Positions 1-11,107 are shown, numbered from the stretch's first letter. The stretch is 64,000 bases of DNA from Ligula intestinalis (GCA_036362985.1 JAYGXS010000002.1:91108990-91172989); one strand, 5' to 3'. Numbers and translations are program-made. The notes: generated by a model from the sequence alone, not told the origin.

Positions 1-1
1 G

Positions 2-643
2 GGACACGACTTCAACTTTGACGCGGTTGAAATTGTGGGCCGAGGTGATGATCACACGTCAAGGCAGATTAAAGAGGGCTGGATGTCGACCGACTGTTCA
101 GTCAACTGCCACATAAATGTACCGGCCTCCTATGTTGTTTTAAGGACCTTCTTATCCGGGGGTGGATGCGATATCGGACAACGCGGGCAGGGAACAAGTC
201 CGGGCGTGACGGAGGACGATGGACCAAGCGCTCACGAGGCCAACACCGACGCACGTGAGGTTAACACGCGGGTAGACAACATGACGGTCAGCGTGGGCAT
301 GCCGGAAACCACTCGAGACACCACGGGAGGCGATGGAATCAACACACGGAGGCCTGACACCAGGGTATGCGGCATTACCACGCGGTCAGCCGGCGCCACC
401 GCCGCAGCCGTGGCCAACGCCCTTGTTCCGAGCACCAGTCATGGTGTCACAAAAGGCCACGGGACGAACACACAAGAGGGCGACACGGTGACAGGCAGGG
501 GATCAGGTGACAAGAAGACTGAGGAGACAGCCAGAGATATAAAGGGTGGCTCAAACGTGATTGGTCGAACAGGCACACGAAAGAAAGGACGGCATAAATA
601 CGAGGGCTTTGAGCCAGAGTACCCATTCTCTGAAGATGGGTAG
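2..643 (+). mobile_element. Penelope-like element, GIY-YIG C-terminal coding fragment
   Basis: An open frame enters from the left edge and runs to a stop at 643. Its first residues (GHDFNFDAVEIVGRGDD) match the C-terminal half of the GIY-YIG endonuclease in the better-preserved PLE at 23.2-24.4 kb (motif HIFKFAKVEILARGDN). The following stretch is low-complexity Thr/Gly/Asp-rich sequence, as in other PLE tails here. A second copy of the same subfamily lies at 55402-55745 and shares the distal part through the ribozyme motif. The reverse transcriptase part is outside the window or lost. This is a retroelement remnant downstream of the SLIT gene, not a host gene. The start at 35 is only the first Met and has no significance. 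Confidence 0.7.
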
Positions 644-670
644 GCGAGACCACTACCCGAAACGTCAGGC
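625..670 (+). ncRNA. Hammerhead ribozyme motif at PLE terminus (ACGU stem III)
   Basis: Core CTGAAGA (fits CUGANGA) starts at 630. It is followed by stem II GGGTAG/CTACCC closing a short loop, then GAAACGTC ending at 666, the predicted cleavage point. Stem I would be UCU (627-629) with AGG (667-669), including one G-U pair. Stem III is only A15.1-U16.1 and C15.2-G16.2 with no loop, so a monomer cannot close it; the palindromic ACGU suggests dimer folding. Hammerhead motifs in PLE terminal repeats are established knowledge. Activity of this copy is inference. Confidence 0.75.
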
Positions 671-1882
671 TTATAATAAACCTCTCCCGGTGAACGCTCC
701 TCTTTCTTCTAAACTGAATGTAGGGTTGGATTTTGTCGGTCACCCTTCGGCAAATCAACTGTTTAGCGCGGTTACCCCATGGGAACGGACAACTGCTGGT
801 CACAATATTCATTTATCATTTTCGAGCTGAAGCCGAGGGGACATTGCTGTAAATTTACACATAGATATCAGATGCGATTTAACAAGCGAATGCTACTACT
901 GTCCTTTTCACGCCATAATCTCGGGGTTAACGTGGATCCTTTGAACTGTACATGGGGTTATACACACCAAAATTGCGAATGAATCTGATCAGTTAAGTTG
1001 GGCGGATGGCATTTGGCCTACATTATTGACTAGAGATGATCTGAACCAAGACAGACCTGATATGTTTAGCATCCTTATGACTTCATCTAAGTTGGGCGAA
1101 CTACATCGTTAGGAATCCCGATAATGTACACATTAACACATTAAATCTGTTGAGACTCGTATGTTGTTTCAAAGATTAACAGCTTAGTATGGTTCTCAAG
1201 CTAATGAAACCTTGAACACCCTGCTTGGAAATCGTCGAAAATGTTCTAGCTTCCGAAATCCAGAAAAGTGAAAGTGGGTAAGTCTTCATTTATAAGCAAT
1301 GAAGTTTATAACGCCAATCTAGCACACCTCCGAGCTAAACAGAAATGAATTAGGTGTGTTTGCTCACAAAATCATGGACACGCAAGTCTAACCAATGGAA
1401 TATCACAAAAAAAATAGGCTCGATGTGTTTATTAAAGACAAATCGGATAGGTCGCTCGTGTAATCATATGACAAAAAACGGCCATTTTAAACAGCAACGT
1501 GGCCATTGGGGGGGGGGGGGTAGGGAGAAGGAGAGGTGGAAGGGACTTTTTACTGTCAACAAACAATGTTGCGGGCTGTATAACAAGTTGGTGCATATTT
1601 TGCATCATTTTGAGATTCTCAGATAGAAGAAGATGGTCCGCGCTAGGATGCAGAAAATATATCCGAACACAAGCGATCATCACTGAGTGTCAACTGAAGA
1701 ATGGGCGGAAGATCAAAATAGGAGAGAACTTGTGCTGGGTAAGTGCATGAGGAAGGCCAATCTGTGCAAGGGGGGTTGGGGTGAGCTGTGCCCGGCAGTC
1801 GTGTCTCAACGCATTTAAGCCGATGTTACTCAGACGAAAGACTCCTGATTACTTTCCGGTGTGCACAGGAAAGGCCCATCAC
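671..1882. other. SLIT 3' flank / possible 3' UTR
   Basis: No gene is visible. The stretch contains a G-run at 1508-1519. On the minus strand an AATAAA polyadenylation hexamer (plus-strand TTTATT at 1428-1433) lies about 450 bases downstream of the SLIT stop codon, so 1430-1882 may be 3' untranslated region. That is inference from one hexamer only. Confidence 0.35.
1428..1433 (-). terminator. Candidate polyadenylation signal of SLIT
   Basis: The minus strand reads AATAAA about 450 nt downstream of the stop codon at 1883-1885. It is the nearest clear hexamer noted. Transcript evidence would be needed to confirm it. Confidence 0.3.
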
Positions 1883-2274
1883 TCAGGCCATGTCGCAAGC
1901 CCGGCAGGCACACTTACGCACGAAACGGAACCAGCGGAAGTATTGTCGTCCGTTGGCACATCGGAAGAGGACGTTTTTCTGTATAAATTTGACAGGCTGA
2001 CAACAGGTAATACCGCTCGTGCCGGCCGATGGAGTGCTCGTAAAACGCAGAGAGTCACGATCGGTTGTGAAGTGTCTCTTCTCCCGACGGTCACGGCGTC
2101 TGCGACGCACGCGACTTCGGCGCTGCTGTGGCCGAGGGATGGGTGTTCCGTCGGGGTAATGACAGGAGCCGGAGCAGGAGTGGACCAGGATACGATCGGT
2201 TGAGATGCAGCCGTTCAGTGGGTCATGCAGGAAAGAGGAACGGGCCTGGCGTCGACAGTAGGAACCACCCAAAG
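1883..2274 (-). CDS. slit: SLIT terminal exon: C-terminal cystine knot (CTCK) and stop
   Basis: The acceptor is TTTTCAG before CTTTGGG (exon top at 2274), entered in phase 1. The codon joins cleanly to the T left by the exon at 5663. The stop TGA is at 1883-1885. The roughly 130 residues carry the cystine-knot cysteines: SYCRRQ, GCIST, the central CSGSC (CxGxC), TCCQP, FRCANG and the closing CACRAC. This domain ends all SLITs and mediates dimerisation in knot proteins. Odd feature: between CSGSC and the CC pair there is an insert of about 45 residues, strongly Arg-rich (SRVRRRRRDRREKR), where known SLITs have only a few residues. The insert is in frame and uninterrupted. The call does not depend on the overlapping plus-strand frames, which are shadows. 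Confidence 0.9.
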
Positions 2275-4479
2275 CTGAAAATACAATAAAATTTAAAAGA
2301 GGTTTATTATTTCCTATTAGACAAGTTTTGAATTCTCCACACTCCCTCGCCATCGAAATTCCCATCCGACCTGCAAATGATAGTTTACCTCTTACGAAGG
2401 CTGTCCCCTTCCTCCATCGAATGCTGGCCACCCTCTCATGTTTACCTTTACTCGATTGCAAATGACCGAGCCCCCCCTACCGTGGGTTCGGATTTCGTGA
2501 TGTTATCGATTCCCCGCTGATGCCAGAGGCAGTCATTTCGACTTCAGGAGACGTGAAGTGAAGTGCCTTTTGTGGAGAGCCAGTTGTCCGTTCCCCCCTC
2601 TCCCCTTCTTGACCCAGCTGCCGCGGCTAACCCGAGAACCAATGGTCCAGCCACCCCCGGTCGCTGACGCTTTCCACCCCCCCCCCCCCCCGCCGTTCGC
2701 GTTAATGTTTCACACCAATCCTGATGCTGCGTGAATCATATAAAACCGGAGCCACCCCTCTCTGCCACTAACACACACAAGGTTTCTCAAGAATAGCTTC
2801 GTCCTACGTGGCGATACACTTGAAATTGTGTCGTTCCCTTGCATAGACTCCCTGCGCTCTTGACTTAGTGTGTCCATTTTCGAGGTTTATAAACAATTTA
2901 TCCTTTACTATTTTTGCTTAATAGTACCGTACCATCTTGATAGTTGTTATCACTGGTTTTTGCCTACGCCTGGCTGCTGGATACAGTCGGAAAAGTCAAG
3001 AGAAGAAACAGGGTTTGGTATTGTTCCCACTACATTTTTTCACGAAGAAGGCCGTTTGCATGGTCTGACCTCTAGATCACACGTTCCGAATAAGGGATTT
3101 TCTGGGTTAATGTCCAATGCCAAGGGTGTTGGCGCATTTTGGGCACATTTTCATCTCGTGCTGCATACATTTGCTAATCGACATCTGATTTTGATGCAAT
3201 CTAAGTGTCATGCTCAAATACTACGTACCACTTACTCAAAAGGTATGGAAATTCAAATTATTCCGCGTGATTGTAGCGTCAATATTGAAGCAAGGACACT
3301 AATTTATTGCAAAGTATTGACGAAAGCAGCTCCAGAAAGACTCTAGAGTGTGACTGATAGTCGTCATTTCTGTCCAAATTCCGTGTCCAATGCCTACTGA
3401 CTCGAGAGCCTGCAACTTAACAGGGAGCACTTTCGGTATGGATTCCTTGTGGAAATGCCTGGGTAACGTGTGAAGCGCGCCCCTCAGGCTCACGGGCATC
3501 TGATGCTAGAGGAAAGGACGGGCGGGGCATTTCAGGGAACAAATGACATCGCTATATTTCTGTAAAATAAAAAAGTTACGAGGACAAGTTGGGTCGCGTA
3601 CTCAAACCTTGGGAGAAGACACTGAAAAGGGCTTTAATATCACTGCTAAACCCCGCCCGACCAACGGCGAACGCGTGTATGTAAAAGTAGTGTGCCCTTA
3701 CCTCCGGCGAGGTCATTGAGGTAAAATTTCTAGTGGAACCCCCAACACCAACTAGAAAAAAGTTAACGAATTACAAGTGGGAAGATTGTGAAAATCACCC
3801 TACTTAAAATTTGTAAGTAAGCGGTTTTCGCTGTGGTTAATTTAAAAGGTTATTTCACTTAGTATGCTGACTTAAGCGGTTATAGTATGCGGTGACCTTT
3901 GGAGGACCGCTCTTTAGTTCAATGTCATCATCAAATCCCTGCTGGATCAACGGATGGCGTGTAGAAAACTGGAAGATTATGGGTAATTCAACCTACCCAC
4001 TATAATATATAAGGACCTTTTGAAGACCCTACTTGGAAACCTTACCGCACTTTCCTACTCGCTGATCTACAGACGCTTAATTGACTCCCATTCGCGAACA
4101 CACGGTGCATAAGGATCACTAGAACATGCCACCCCAGGGGTTGTCATTTCTATGGCCCATGCTGTGCCAGACGATGTTGAGTCCTCGTATATGCAATATA
4201 CCTATTAGAGCTGATTCATGCATCAATCAGTACTGTCTGGAAAACTATCAAGGCGAATAGAATGTCCTGCCAGACAGCTTATCACAGCTTGCTTTAACTG
4301 TTTCAAGTCATTGTCGTCAGTATCTCACCCTTATGTTCGAGGGCTATAGTGTAAACTTCAGTGACAAAGTTAATCCGGGTTCGCATGCAAAATATGTCGA
4401 GCCTGAAATGTGGTTCGACTAATTGATGATAGAATGTAACTCCATTGAGGCTTTTCATATCTATCTCGCTTCGTCGGCA

Positions 4480-4620
4480 CTACCTCTTGATCTCTAATCG
4501 CCAATTACTACGTGGCTCCGAAGAAGAAGAAGAAGAAGAAGAAAAAGAAGAAAAAGAAGAAGAAGAAGAAGAATCGATCACTGGAACAAGACTTTTATTG
4601 TCCCGACGTTTTAGATTCCC
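4480..4620 (-). mobile_element. PLE terminal fragment interrupted by a GAA/TTC microsatellite
   Basis: On the minus strand the stretch reads a stem-II half, AAAACGTC, then the conserved PLE terminal block CTTGTTCCAGTGATCG, then a long TTC repeat. The same block follows the ribozyme motifs at 15.0, 24.4 and 46.6 kb, where only two or three CTTs follow. Confidence 0.6.
4520..4573 (+). repeat. GAA/TTC trinucleotide microsatellite
   Basis: About 18 imperfect GAA units, with two GAAAAA interruptions. It lies directly beside the GATCG of a PLE terminus, at the place where intact copies have a short CTTCTTC. Confidence 0.95.
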
Positions 4621-4639
4621 ATGAATTGAGGCAAATGTG

Positions 4640-4916
4640 CGCATCCCATGTATATGTGTAGATAGAGCAGTAGAAGGCGTTGCGGTCACCGGAATCAATC
4701 TTTTACTTGTCTGGTTGATTGAAGCCTGGGCCTCGGAGGAGAACTCAGTTAATCGATTTATCGATCTGGTGCTAGCATACGTCGCACTGCGCAGGCATCT
4801 GCGGACTGATGCTACTGGTGGTTGACTGCCCCCTCTCTCCCTTCCCTCCTCCCCTCCATAACGGTTGATTGGCCTCTGCGTCTTATAATTGTTGCTTGTC
4901 TTTCGTTTACGCCTTT
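4640..4916 (+). mobile_element. PLE GIY-YIG C-terminal remnant
   Basis: A plus-strand frame reads LVWLIEAWASEENSVNRFID and then LAYVALRRHLR, which aligns by eye with the PLE pattern LLESWFSGPQSINKRNDL...YGVLRHFL at 24.0 kb. It is followed within about 100 bases by a hammerhead motif, the usual PLE order. The copy is short and decayed. Confidence 0.55.
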
Positions 4917-4960
4917 TATCTCTGATGATGGACTCTATAAAGAGCTCGAAAACTCAGACA
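4917..4960 (+). ncRNA. Hammerhead ribozyme motif, slightly degenerate
   Basis: Core CTGATGA begins at 4922. Stem I is UCU with AGA (perfect, 3 bp). Stem II is GGACTC with GAGCTC (one mismatch). Then GAAAACTC, with cleavage predicted after 4955. Stem III has an A-C mismatch at 15.2/16.2, so this copy has drifted from the GAAAGCTC form seen at 21.3 and 40.0 kb. Confidence 0.65.
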
Positions 4961-4984
4961 AGTAAAAGTTTGATGCCGGTGATC

Positions 4985-5180
4985 GTAATATCTTCGGTTT
5001 CGGATTCCATCGGGAATCTTTAATCATAGGTTATAGTCATAGACATATGCCGAACCCTATCTGCGCATGACTATGGTGCCATTACCTACGGTTAAGGATT
5101 CCCGATGGAATCCGAAACGTCAGAACAATTAAAGTCTTGCTACAGTTATCGTTTCTTCTTCTGAACTGCTTCCTGGAACT
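4985..5180. repeat. Head-to-head pair of PLE termini forming a palindrome
   Basis: A minus-strand copy (about 4996-5040) and a plus-strand copy (about 5085-5180) of the same PLE terminus face each other. Both contain the stem GGATTCC/GGAATCC around a CGATG-type loop. The plus copy ends with GAAACGTC and the terminal block with CTTCTTCTGAACTGCTTCC. The centre carries a short GACTATG/CATAGTC arm. The cores are the A3/U8 type (ATGATTA) in the minus copy and a decayed form in the plus copy. Confidence 0.7.
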
Positions 5181-5662
5181 CGCATATTCACCTTTATTAC
5201 TATGAGGCTGTCTGCGAGGGGTGGAAGGACTTTTGAAGACATAAGAATCCATATGGGCATAAAAAATATATTTCCAAAAATCAGACTACTTCTGCTGTCC
5301 TTTTTTACGCTTTCCAGTTTTACAGACGGCCGAAAAGGATCTCGTTTGTAAGGTAGCACTTGATGTGACTGAAAAATCCTGAGTTTATTCTGCATGATAA
5401 TTAATAGAAAAACATTACTAAATTTATCATTTCTAATCGAAAGCTTATTCCGGAATTTAGGTTGGCATTTGTTTTAGTTGTTTGAAAACGTACAAAGCAA
5501 TCAGCTGATACTGCTTCAGTAAACAGACAACTTTATGAATACTTTAAGACTAAAGCTCTACTGGTATATTACCTCTAGAAGGCCGGGATGAACTACTTGC
5601 AAGCTCATGCAAAATTTTACAAAGTAGGTCCATACAACCACTATACGCCCATATTCACTTAC
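5181..5662. other. Intron sequence with no recognised feature
   Basis: AT-rich SLIT intron sequence between the PLE terminus and the next exon. Nothing was recognised. Confidence 0.5.
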
Positions 5663-6040
5663 ATGTTTGACATCTGGGTCCCTCGAAGCCAGATGGACAT
5701 TTGCACACATTTCCCAGTAACTTAGCCGTAGAGACTTCAAAATCTGGAACACAGACTCCGCCGTTAAGACAACTCTGCTCCGGCCTCCTGCAATCGCTGT
5801 GGCCAGAAAGGGCAGAGACTTCACTCCTCGGGTGTAGAATCTTCGTCACTTCCAGCTGACCTTTCTTCTCCGCTGGTGTGTGCCTATCGGCGCCATGTGG
5901 ATTAGGTGGACAGCCAGGCTGGACTCCGATTGCCGTGCCCGGACTATATGCACCCACGGCCTGGGCGGTGCGACCCGCCATGCCGGAAAACTGAGAGAAA
6001 TCAATTTTTTCTCCGTTGATTGCAAATTCTTGAATGCAGC
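5663..6040 (-). CDS. slit: SLIT exon: end of laminin-G and the post-LamG EGF
   Basis: Acceptor ATGGTTTCAG before GCTGCATTC; donor T/GTAAGTG at 5662. Phase 1 in and phase 1 out. The exon opens with GCIQEFAINGEKIDF, the conserved closing strand of SLIT laminin-G (GCIRNLYIN-like), then an acidic/proline linker. An EGF module follows with C-x6-C-LNGGVC and ends in CKCPSGFEGPRC. Vertebrate SLITs have three EGFs here and invertebrate SLITs usually one; this gene has one, since the next exon already begins the cystine knot in frame. The linker between LamG and EGF is about 50 residues and rich in G, P and H. Confidence 0.9.
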
Positions 6041-6120
6041 CTGAAACCATAAAAAAGACATATTTCAGGAGCTCCAAAAAATACTGTTCATTGTTGCAAT
6101 ACGCAAGTACATATTAAGTT

Positions 6121-6560
6121 ATGTATGCGCAAAGATTCCAGGTCCAGATTCGAGGTCCAGGACCCAATACCCGTCAACCAGAAATCGGGGGGTTATTTAC
6201 CGAATTGACTGTCTCAGCGGTCAAGGCAATTATGCGGGCGAAACCGGCACAAGGGTGGCCACGAGACTGCACAAGCATGAACTCGCCGTGGGAAGGAAGG
6301 AGAACTTATTCTTGGTCACCGCCCACGGATCCTCGCCAGGGCACGACTTTAACTTCGAAAAGGTGCGAATACTAGGCCAGTCGTACGACCGAGTTTCACG
6401 CCTACTGCAAGAAGCATGGCACTCGCCCGCGGACTCTATAAATAAGCCTTTCGATCACCCAGATGCCTATCTCGCGTTGCGCGAGCAATGGCAAGGCTCA
6501 AAGCCACTCTCGGCGGAGCGAACAATGGGAACTCAAGGTCACTCCTGGCAGAGCTAACTT
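6121..6560 (+). mobile_element. PLE fragment with GIY-YIG endonuclease
   Basis: A plus-strand frame gives GNYAGETGTRVATRLHKHELA, the YVGETGR...R..EH signature of PLE GIY-YIG domains, then PGHDFNFEKVRILGQSYDRV and a W-x7-INKPFDHPDAYLALR tail. It is the same subfamily as the fragment at 2-643. The upstream RT is missing. Confidence 0.7.
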
Positions 6561-6699
6561 AAGCACGCAGTGAGCTGTACGTTTTCCTTCCTACACAATG
6601 GCTTCGAGTGAGAGTTCGAAACCTTGGGCAATTAGAATACTGGTCCTAGAGAACGATCTTCCGCCTTCTATTCAATTACCTGGGCCTCGCGTATTTTTG

Positions 6700-7174
6700 A
6701 CCATTGACAAGTTCATAGTTATTTATGTATGCACAAAGATTCGAGGTCCAGATATAATGTTGCTTACATCATCCCCGTGGTCTATGGCCATGTATCACAC
6801 GTTCGCCTTTGATAAAAGCAAGGGTAGTAGGGCGAGCTAATGACAGGATTGCCAGATTACTGCTAGCAAGTTGGTCCTCGAGTGGCACAATTAACAGAGC
6901 CATAGACTTTCATCCCACCTACCAAGTGCTCCACACAAGGTTAACGTCCGTTCAGAACGGAGCAATAGGTCAGGCGAGGGGAGAAGATAGCAACGATCAG
7001 GAGTCCCATAAACGACGTGGCACATTCTGTCATGGAGGCGCCCGCGAGGGCGAGGACAATTCAAACGACCACCAGCAATCAATCGGTGCAATCGATGGAC
7101 GCGCGTGCGTCAGGCTAGTCTATAACACGAGGCTAGCGGTAATAGACATTCATTTAACGCCGGCAGAAGACTAG
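6700..7174 (+). mobile_element. Second PLE GIY-YIG fragment, decayed
   Basis: The sequence following TTTATGTATGCACAAAGATTCGAGG repeats that upstream of the previous fragment (6121), so this is a tandem or repeated insertion of the same subfamily. The frame reads ARVVGRANDRIARLLLASW, then NRAIDFHPTYQVLHTRL, then a low-complexity tail to 7174. At least one frameshift is present near 6809-6840. Confidence 0.6.
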
Positions 7175-9200
7175 ACAGCACGCTCTGACTATGTAAATCA
7201 GAATGCTTCTGAAAGGTCATCCTAAATATAACTTGGTCACAGAAGTTGCCCCATCTTCCTCTTCCTGAGATGATGAAAACAATATTTATCCATTATATTA
7301 TATATAATATACAGTAGGTGACATATCCGATGAAAAGTTTAGGAGTGAGGATTAAACACAAACTTGAGGTCGTTTATGAAGTTCACTAGGTAGGCTTGAG
7401 GCGCAAATGCTGTTTACTAGAATTAAATTCAGTTCAGGTCAGTATACTTTGAAAAAATATAGGCGGAAATGGGTGAAATCCAACGTTTGTTGATTACCAA
7501 GAGATTTCTTATGCTATTAAGCACTACGGAGAAAAGATTCATATTTGTGCGTGCTGAAGTATAAAAAACATTCACAAAAGGCAGAAAAAGTTTAATTATA
7601 TTTGTTAACAACAGAGAAAATTTTGTTTTGCGTCCATGAAATTGAGGTTAGTGAACTAACAAGATGCAGGACAAGAGTCGAGAAAGGCTTGATGAATCAA
7701 GTTAAAAAATGTTTGCGCTACAAATCTGTTAAGTTTTGTGCCCTAAAGATTAATATTAAACTTACAAGACGCAAAAATGGGTTTAACTACGCCGAAGTTA
7801 GTAGGCCTATGTGACTGAAGATGGCCTCCCTCGTAATCTCATATGTTTTCTAATTAACCTCGTAAACTACACCCATCCAAATTTTGTCAAAATATAGCCG
7901 GAAATCAATAAATATCAAAACTCCAAACGGAAGAAGTAGAAGATTATCATGTTGAAAGATATTGGAGGATATTTTGTGTCACTCTGTTGTTCAATTAAAA
8001 TCAAAATACACTACCCTGAAGTAAAAGAACACATTGAAAACTGCTCTGGTTTACGTAGAAATGTAAGTTCTTTCATTCTGAGCACAATTTTTTCCTGTTA
8101 GTTTTAGGGAAATCAAAAAGCGGTCAAAATATGCCACTTTTTTCTTGACTTATTTTTGAAAAAACATATCGTGCACAGATATTCGACTTCGAAATATCTA
8201 ACTGCAGCGCTTTTTAAGGAGGTAACTTGTTCTAGAAAGTTTTTTAATTAATCTTAGTCGTATTCACTTTTGGCTTTTGTTGCGGAAATTAATTTTTCTC
8301 AACAATGAGTTGATATGTTTGGGCAATTCTAAAGTCATGACCCACATAAGCAGCTATCAAAGGAGGAATGTTTACGAACTCATTATTTAGGTAAATTCTT
8401 TTAAGATATTTCTTATTTCTAAGTTTTCGGTAAATAGGTTGAATGAAATCGGTATTTATGGACAAACAAAGCAAAACTGTGAAATTCGTAAAGTGTTCAG
8501 TAGCATTTCCAAACCAGTTTGCTAATCGTCGCACTCGAACTCTTGAAATATTTTTTAATGTGACAAAAGGAAATTTCTTTCAACATACAGAAGATTGTAT
8601 GAATTTTATTACAAGTACAACCGTAAGCTAACTTTTTAGTAAACAGCCAGCCTATCCATGTGTGGCCGTCAATGTATTTTTATTCCGCTCAACAGCCGGG
8701 ATGTGATTTCCATAGAAAATCTTTTTGCAATTTCAATAGAAATTGATACAAAGTACGCAAGAATCTTTTAGCGGAAATGTGTCCGAAGATTCAAAATTTG
8801 GAAATAAATGTATCTATGGTGACTTCATCCATTTCTGACACATTTAGTGCAAGTTTAAATGTTATCGGAAAACATTTAGTTGATAAAATTTTGTATTTAT
8901 ACTTATTCTGTATAACCTTGCCATCCTTTTCCATTCCCATGCCTTAAACACACTTTTATTTCACATTGCGCGAGTAAATTTTCATATTGCCATTTCTTGA
9001 GTTTGCAGATTTTTTTGAAAATTACATTTTTCTATGCTAGTAAATAGTAATTTCCCAACAAAACTCTGACTTTTTTACTTATAGTTCTAACTATATTGTT
9101 ATGATAGTTTAGGGGCAAGCCGCGTGTGCTGACTTCACGCAAAATGACTTTTATTGCGTTTTTGAATTTATTGCATGAGATTGTCCACTAACTGTATATA
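7175..9200. other. AT-rich intron, nothing recognised
   Basis: About 2 kb of AT-rich sequence in the SLIT intron. Only short frames are present and none resembles a known domain. A CAGTAGGTGACAT string next to a TATATA run near 7310 may be one end of a decayed TIR element. Confidence 0.5.
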
Positions 9201-10192
9201 CAGTAGACGCCACGGATCACGCAACATTTCAACATAGGTGAAAGATAGATGCTCTTTCGCTAACCAATATTGAATCAGGTTGTGATACCGACTATCGTGT
9301 AGTTTATTCTGAAGTTTATTCCGCCATGAGAGGATGCAGGCTTTTTAACGAGCTTCATTCTGACTACCAGAAAAAGTCTCTATTTTAAAAACTGTCTACT
9401 TGAGTAGTATGCCTTTTTATCATTTATGTTGACTGCCTTTATAAATTCAAATATATTTTATGGAAAACATGCACGAAAAAATTATTTCTTGTACTTGTTT
9501 GATAGGAAATCACGCCTTCTTTAAATTTTATGCTCAAAGAAAGTGTAACTTTCGGTTTTAAAAAAGTTGCTCAATAGCCGGACAATTTTCTAAGCTAGCG
9601 AATGCTAAACTCGAATTCAAGGTTTAAACACTGCGCACTGTGTACATCCTGCTTAAGCAAAGTACGTTTACGCCTACTATGTGAGGAAGAAGTCACATAG
9701 TTGTCATAAAATATAGAAAAAGATGTAGAAAATATTTGTATGTGGTATAGACAGTATTAATAAATTGGCGGATACGATGTATTATGAATAAAAACTTCAC
9801 AATTGTAAAAGAACTCATAATTAGCAACGTTTTAAACCGAAAGCTACCATTTCTTTGAGTATAAAATTTAAAGAAGGCGTAATTTCCTATCAAAAAAGTA
9901 CAAGAAATAATTTCTTGTGTGCATGCTTTCCATAAAATATATTTGAATTTATAAAGGCAGTCAAAATAAATGATAAAAAGGCATGCTTCTTAAGTAGTCA
10001 GTTCTTAAAATAGGGGTTTTTTCTGGTAGTCAGAACGAAGCTCGTTAAAAAGCCCGCATCCTCTCATGACGGAATAAACGTCAGAATAGACTACACGATA
10101 ATCAGTATCACAACCTGAGTTAATACCGATTAGCAAAAGAGTTTCTATCTTTCGCTTATGTCGAAACGTTGCTTGATCCATGGCGTCTACCG
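9201..10192. mobile_element. Long-TIR non-autonomous DNA element (copy A1)
   Basis: Begins TA|CAGTAGACGCCACGGATCA and ends in the inverted form GGCGTCTACCG|TA, so a TA target duplication is seen. The terminal inverted repeats are unusually long, about 350-400 bp each, leaving about 200 bp between. They include the diagnostic strings CCTTTTTATCATT and AATATATTTTATGGAAAAC. No transposase frame is present. TA targeting and a CAGTAG end suggest a Tc1/mariner-like relationship, which is inference. Near-identical structure recurs at 28283-29272. Confidence 0.85.
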
Positions 10193-10329
10193 TATATTTA
10201 TACGTATTTATTTATGCAGTTATTTGTGGAAGTATTTACTTTGATTCCGATTTGTAATTTTTTCTTTAATTTTAAATGCATATTTTCTTTTACATGTATA
10301 TTTGTTTGTATAGTTACTTTCTATCGTAC

Positions 10330-10606
10330 CTGTTAAGCCCGAGGCCTCCATGATACTGCCCGCCGTTCTGGCTGTCGCGAGGAGATCGTTTGGACCACCG
10401 GCGAGGTAAATGCGCCGAGACAGGGCAAGCGGACGTGGACTGGCTTCGCGCGACTTAGCATCGGCGTTGGAGCTTGCAAAGGTAGGATCAAACTTTCGCT
10501 CGATATTTGTCGCCTGGATAAGAGCGTTGCGGCTTCCGTCGACGTACATCTCCGCACTTTCACCCTGTATTATAATGTCAAGCTGGTGTCTGCTACCGTC
10601 GTTGAC
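10330..10606 (-). CDS. slit: SLIT exon: second part of laminin-G
   Basis: Acceptor TTTTCTAG before GTCAACGAC (phase 0); donor G/GTACGATAG at 10329 (phase 1). It begins VNDGSRHQLDIIIQG, matching the SLIT laminin-G pattern INDGxFHxVELL, and includes EMYVDGSRNALI and RIYLAGGPNDL (YVGG/YLGG strand). The phase fits both neighbours. Compared with known SLITs there is a longer loop of about 20 residues (ASSNADAKSREASPR) before the RIYLAGG strand. Confidence 0.9.
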
Positions 10607-10778
10607 CTAGAAAATGTAGGATGCATTTGGTCAATTGAGTCAACAACTTGTAAAGCATGCTAGCAGAATTTAGTTTTCATCGAAGTTTCCGCACCATTTC
10701 AACCTTATAACCTCTTTTAGACTGGGAGTTTGTCAGAAGTGAGGATAGAAAGGTTCCAAAACAATCTATTAATCTCAC

Positions 10779-11107
10779 CTTTGCGGTAGAATAGCCCACT
10801 GCTGTGGATCTCGCACCGAGAGCATAACTCAGTTTCACGTGACCCTGATAAATTTCGGCCGCAAAATATCGACTGTTCATTTCACTCGGTGAGCTCTGCT
10901 TTCCGTGAATACCTGTCCCTAGCATTGCCTTGTCAGTGCCTTCGGTAAAGTAGAGAATGACTCCCTGCCGTTCGAGGGTTGAAAAGACCAGACTGAGGTT
11001 CCCTCGTGGGATGAGAGCCCCCCGGCTTATTGGCTCTACGGCCAAATAGGATTTCAGATTTGGCAAAGTGATGGATAGAAGTTTTTCACAAAATGCACCT
11101 GCGTAGC
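10779..11107 (-). CDS. slit: SLIT exon: end of last EGF and first part of laminin-G
   Basis: Acceptor TTCTTCTGTAG before GCTACGCAGG (phase 1); donor AAG/GTGAGATT (phase 0). It starts GYAGAFCEK, the final turn and cysteine of an EGF, then enters laminin-G: LKSYLAVEPIS, LIPRGNLSLVFSTLERQG, VILYFTEGTDKAML, AAEIYQGHVKLSYALG and GYSTAK. The six residues from the exon start to the cysteine mean the EGF must begin in an upstream exon. The phase allows either the exon at 17906 or an unseen symmetric 1-1 exon. Confidence 0.92.

Larger units (their letters stand above)
2275..5662 (-). other. SLIT intron with PLE debris and poly-C tract
   Basis: Bounded by the donor at 5662 and the acceptor at 2275. 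It holds a poly-C tract near 2681-2692, PLE terminal fragments at 4.5-5.2 kb, and otherwise unassigned sequence. A 158-codon plus-strand frame at 2870-3346 has no recognisable domain and is not called as a gene. Confidence 0.7.

Noticed and set aside
2870..3346. 158-codon plus-strand open frame
   Set aside because: No recognisable domain, no splice context and no repeat relatives in the window. It lies within a SLIT intron and looks like a chance frame.
4520..4573. Glu/Lys- or Ser-rich coding tract
   Set aside because: It is a microsatellite at a PLE terminus, with no supported gene around it.
9201..10192. CRISPR-like or tandem array
   Set aside because: The repeated strings are inverted arms of a DNA element, not direct repeats with spacers, and the genome is eukaryotic.
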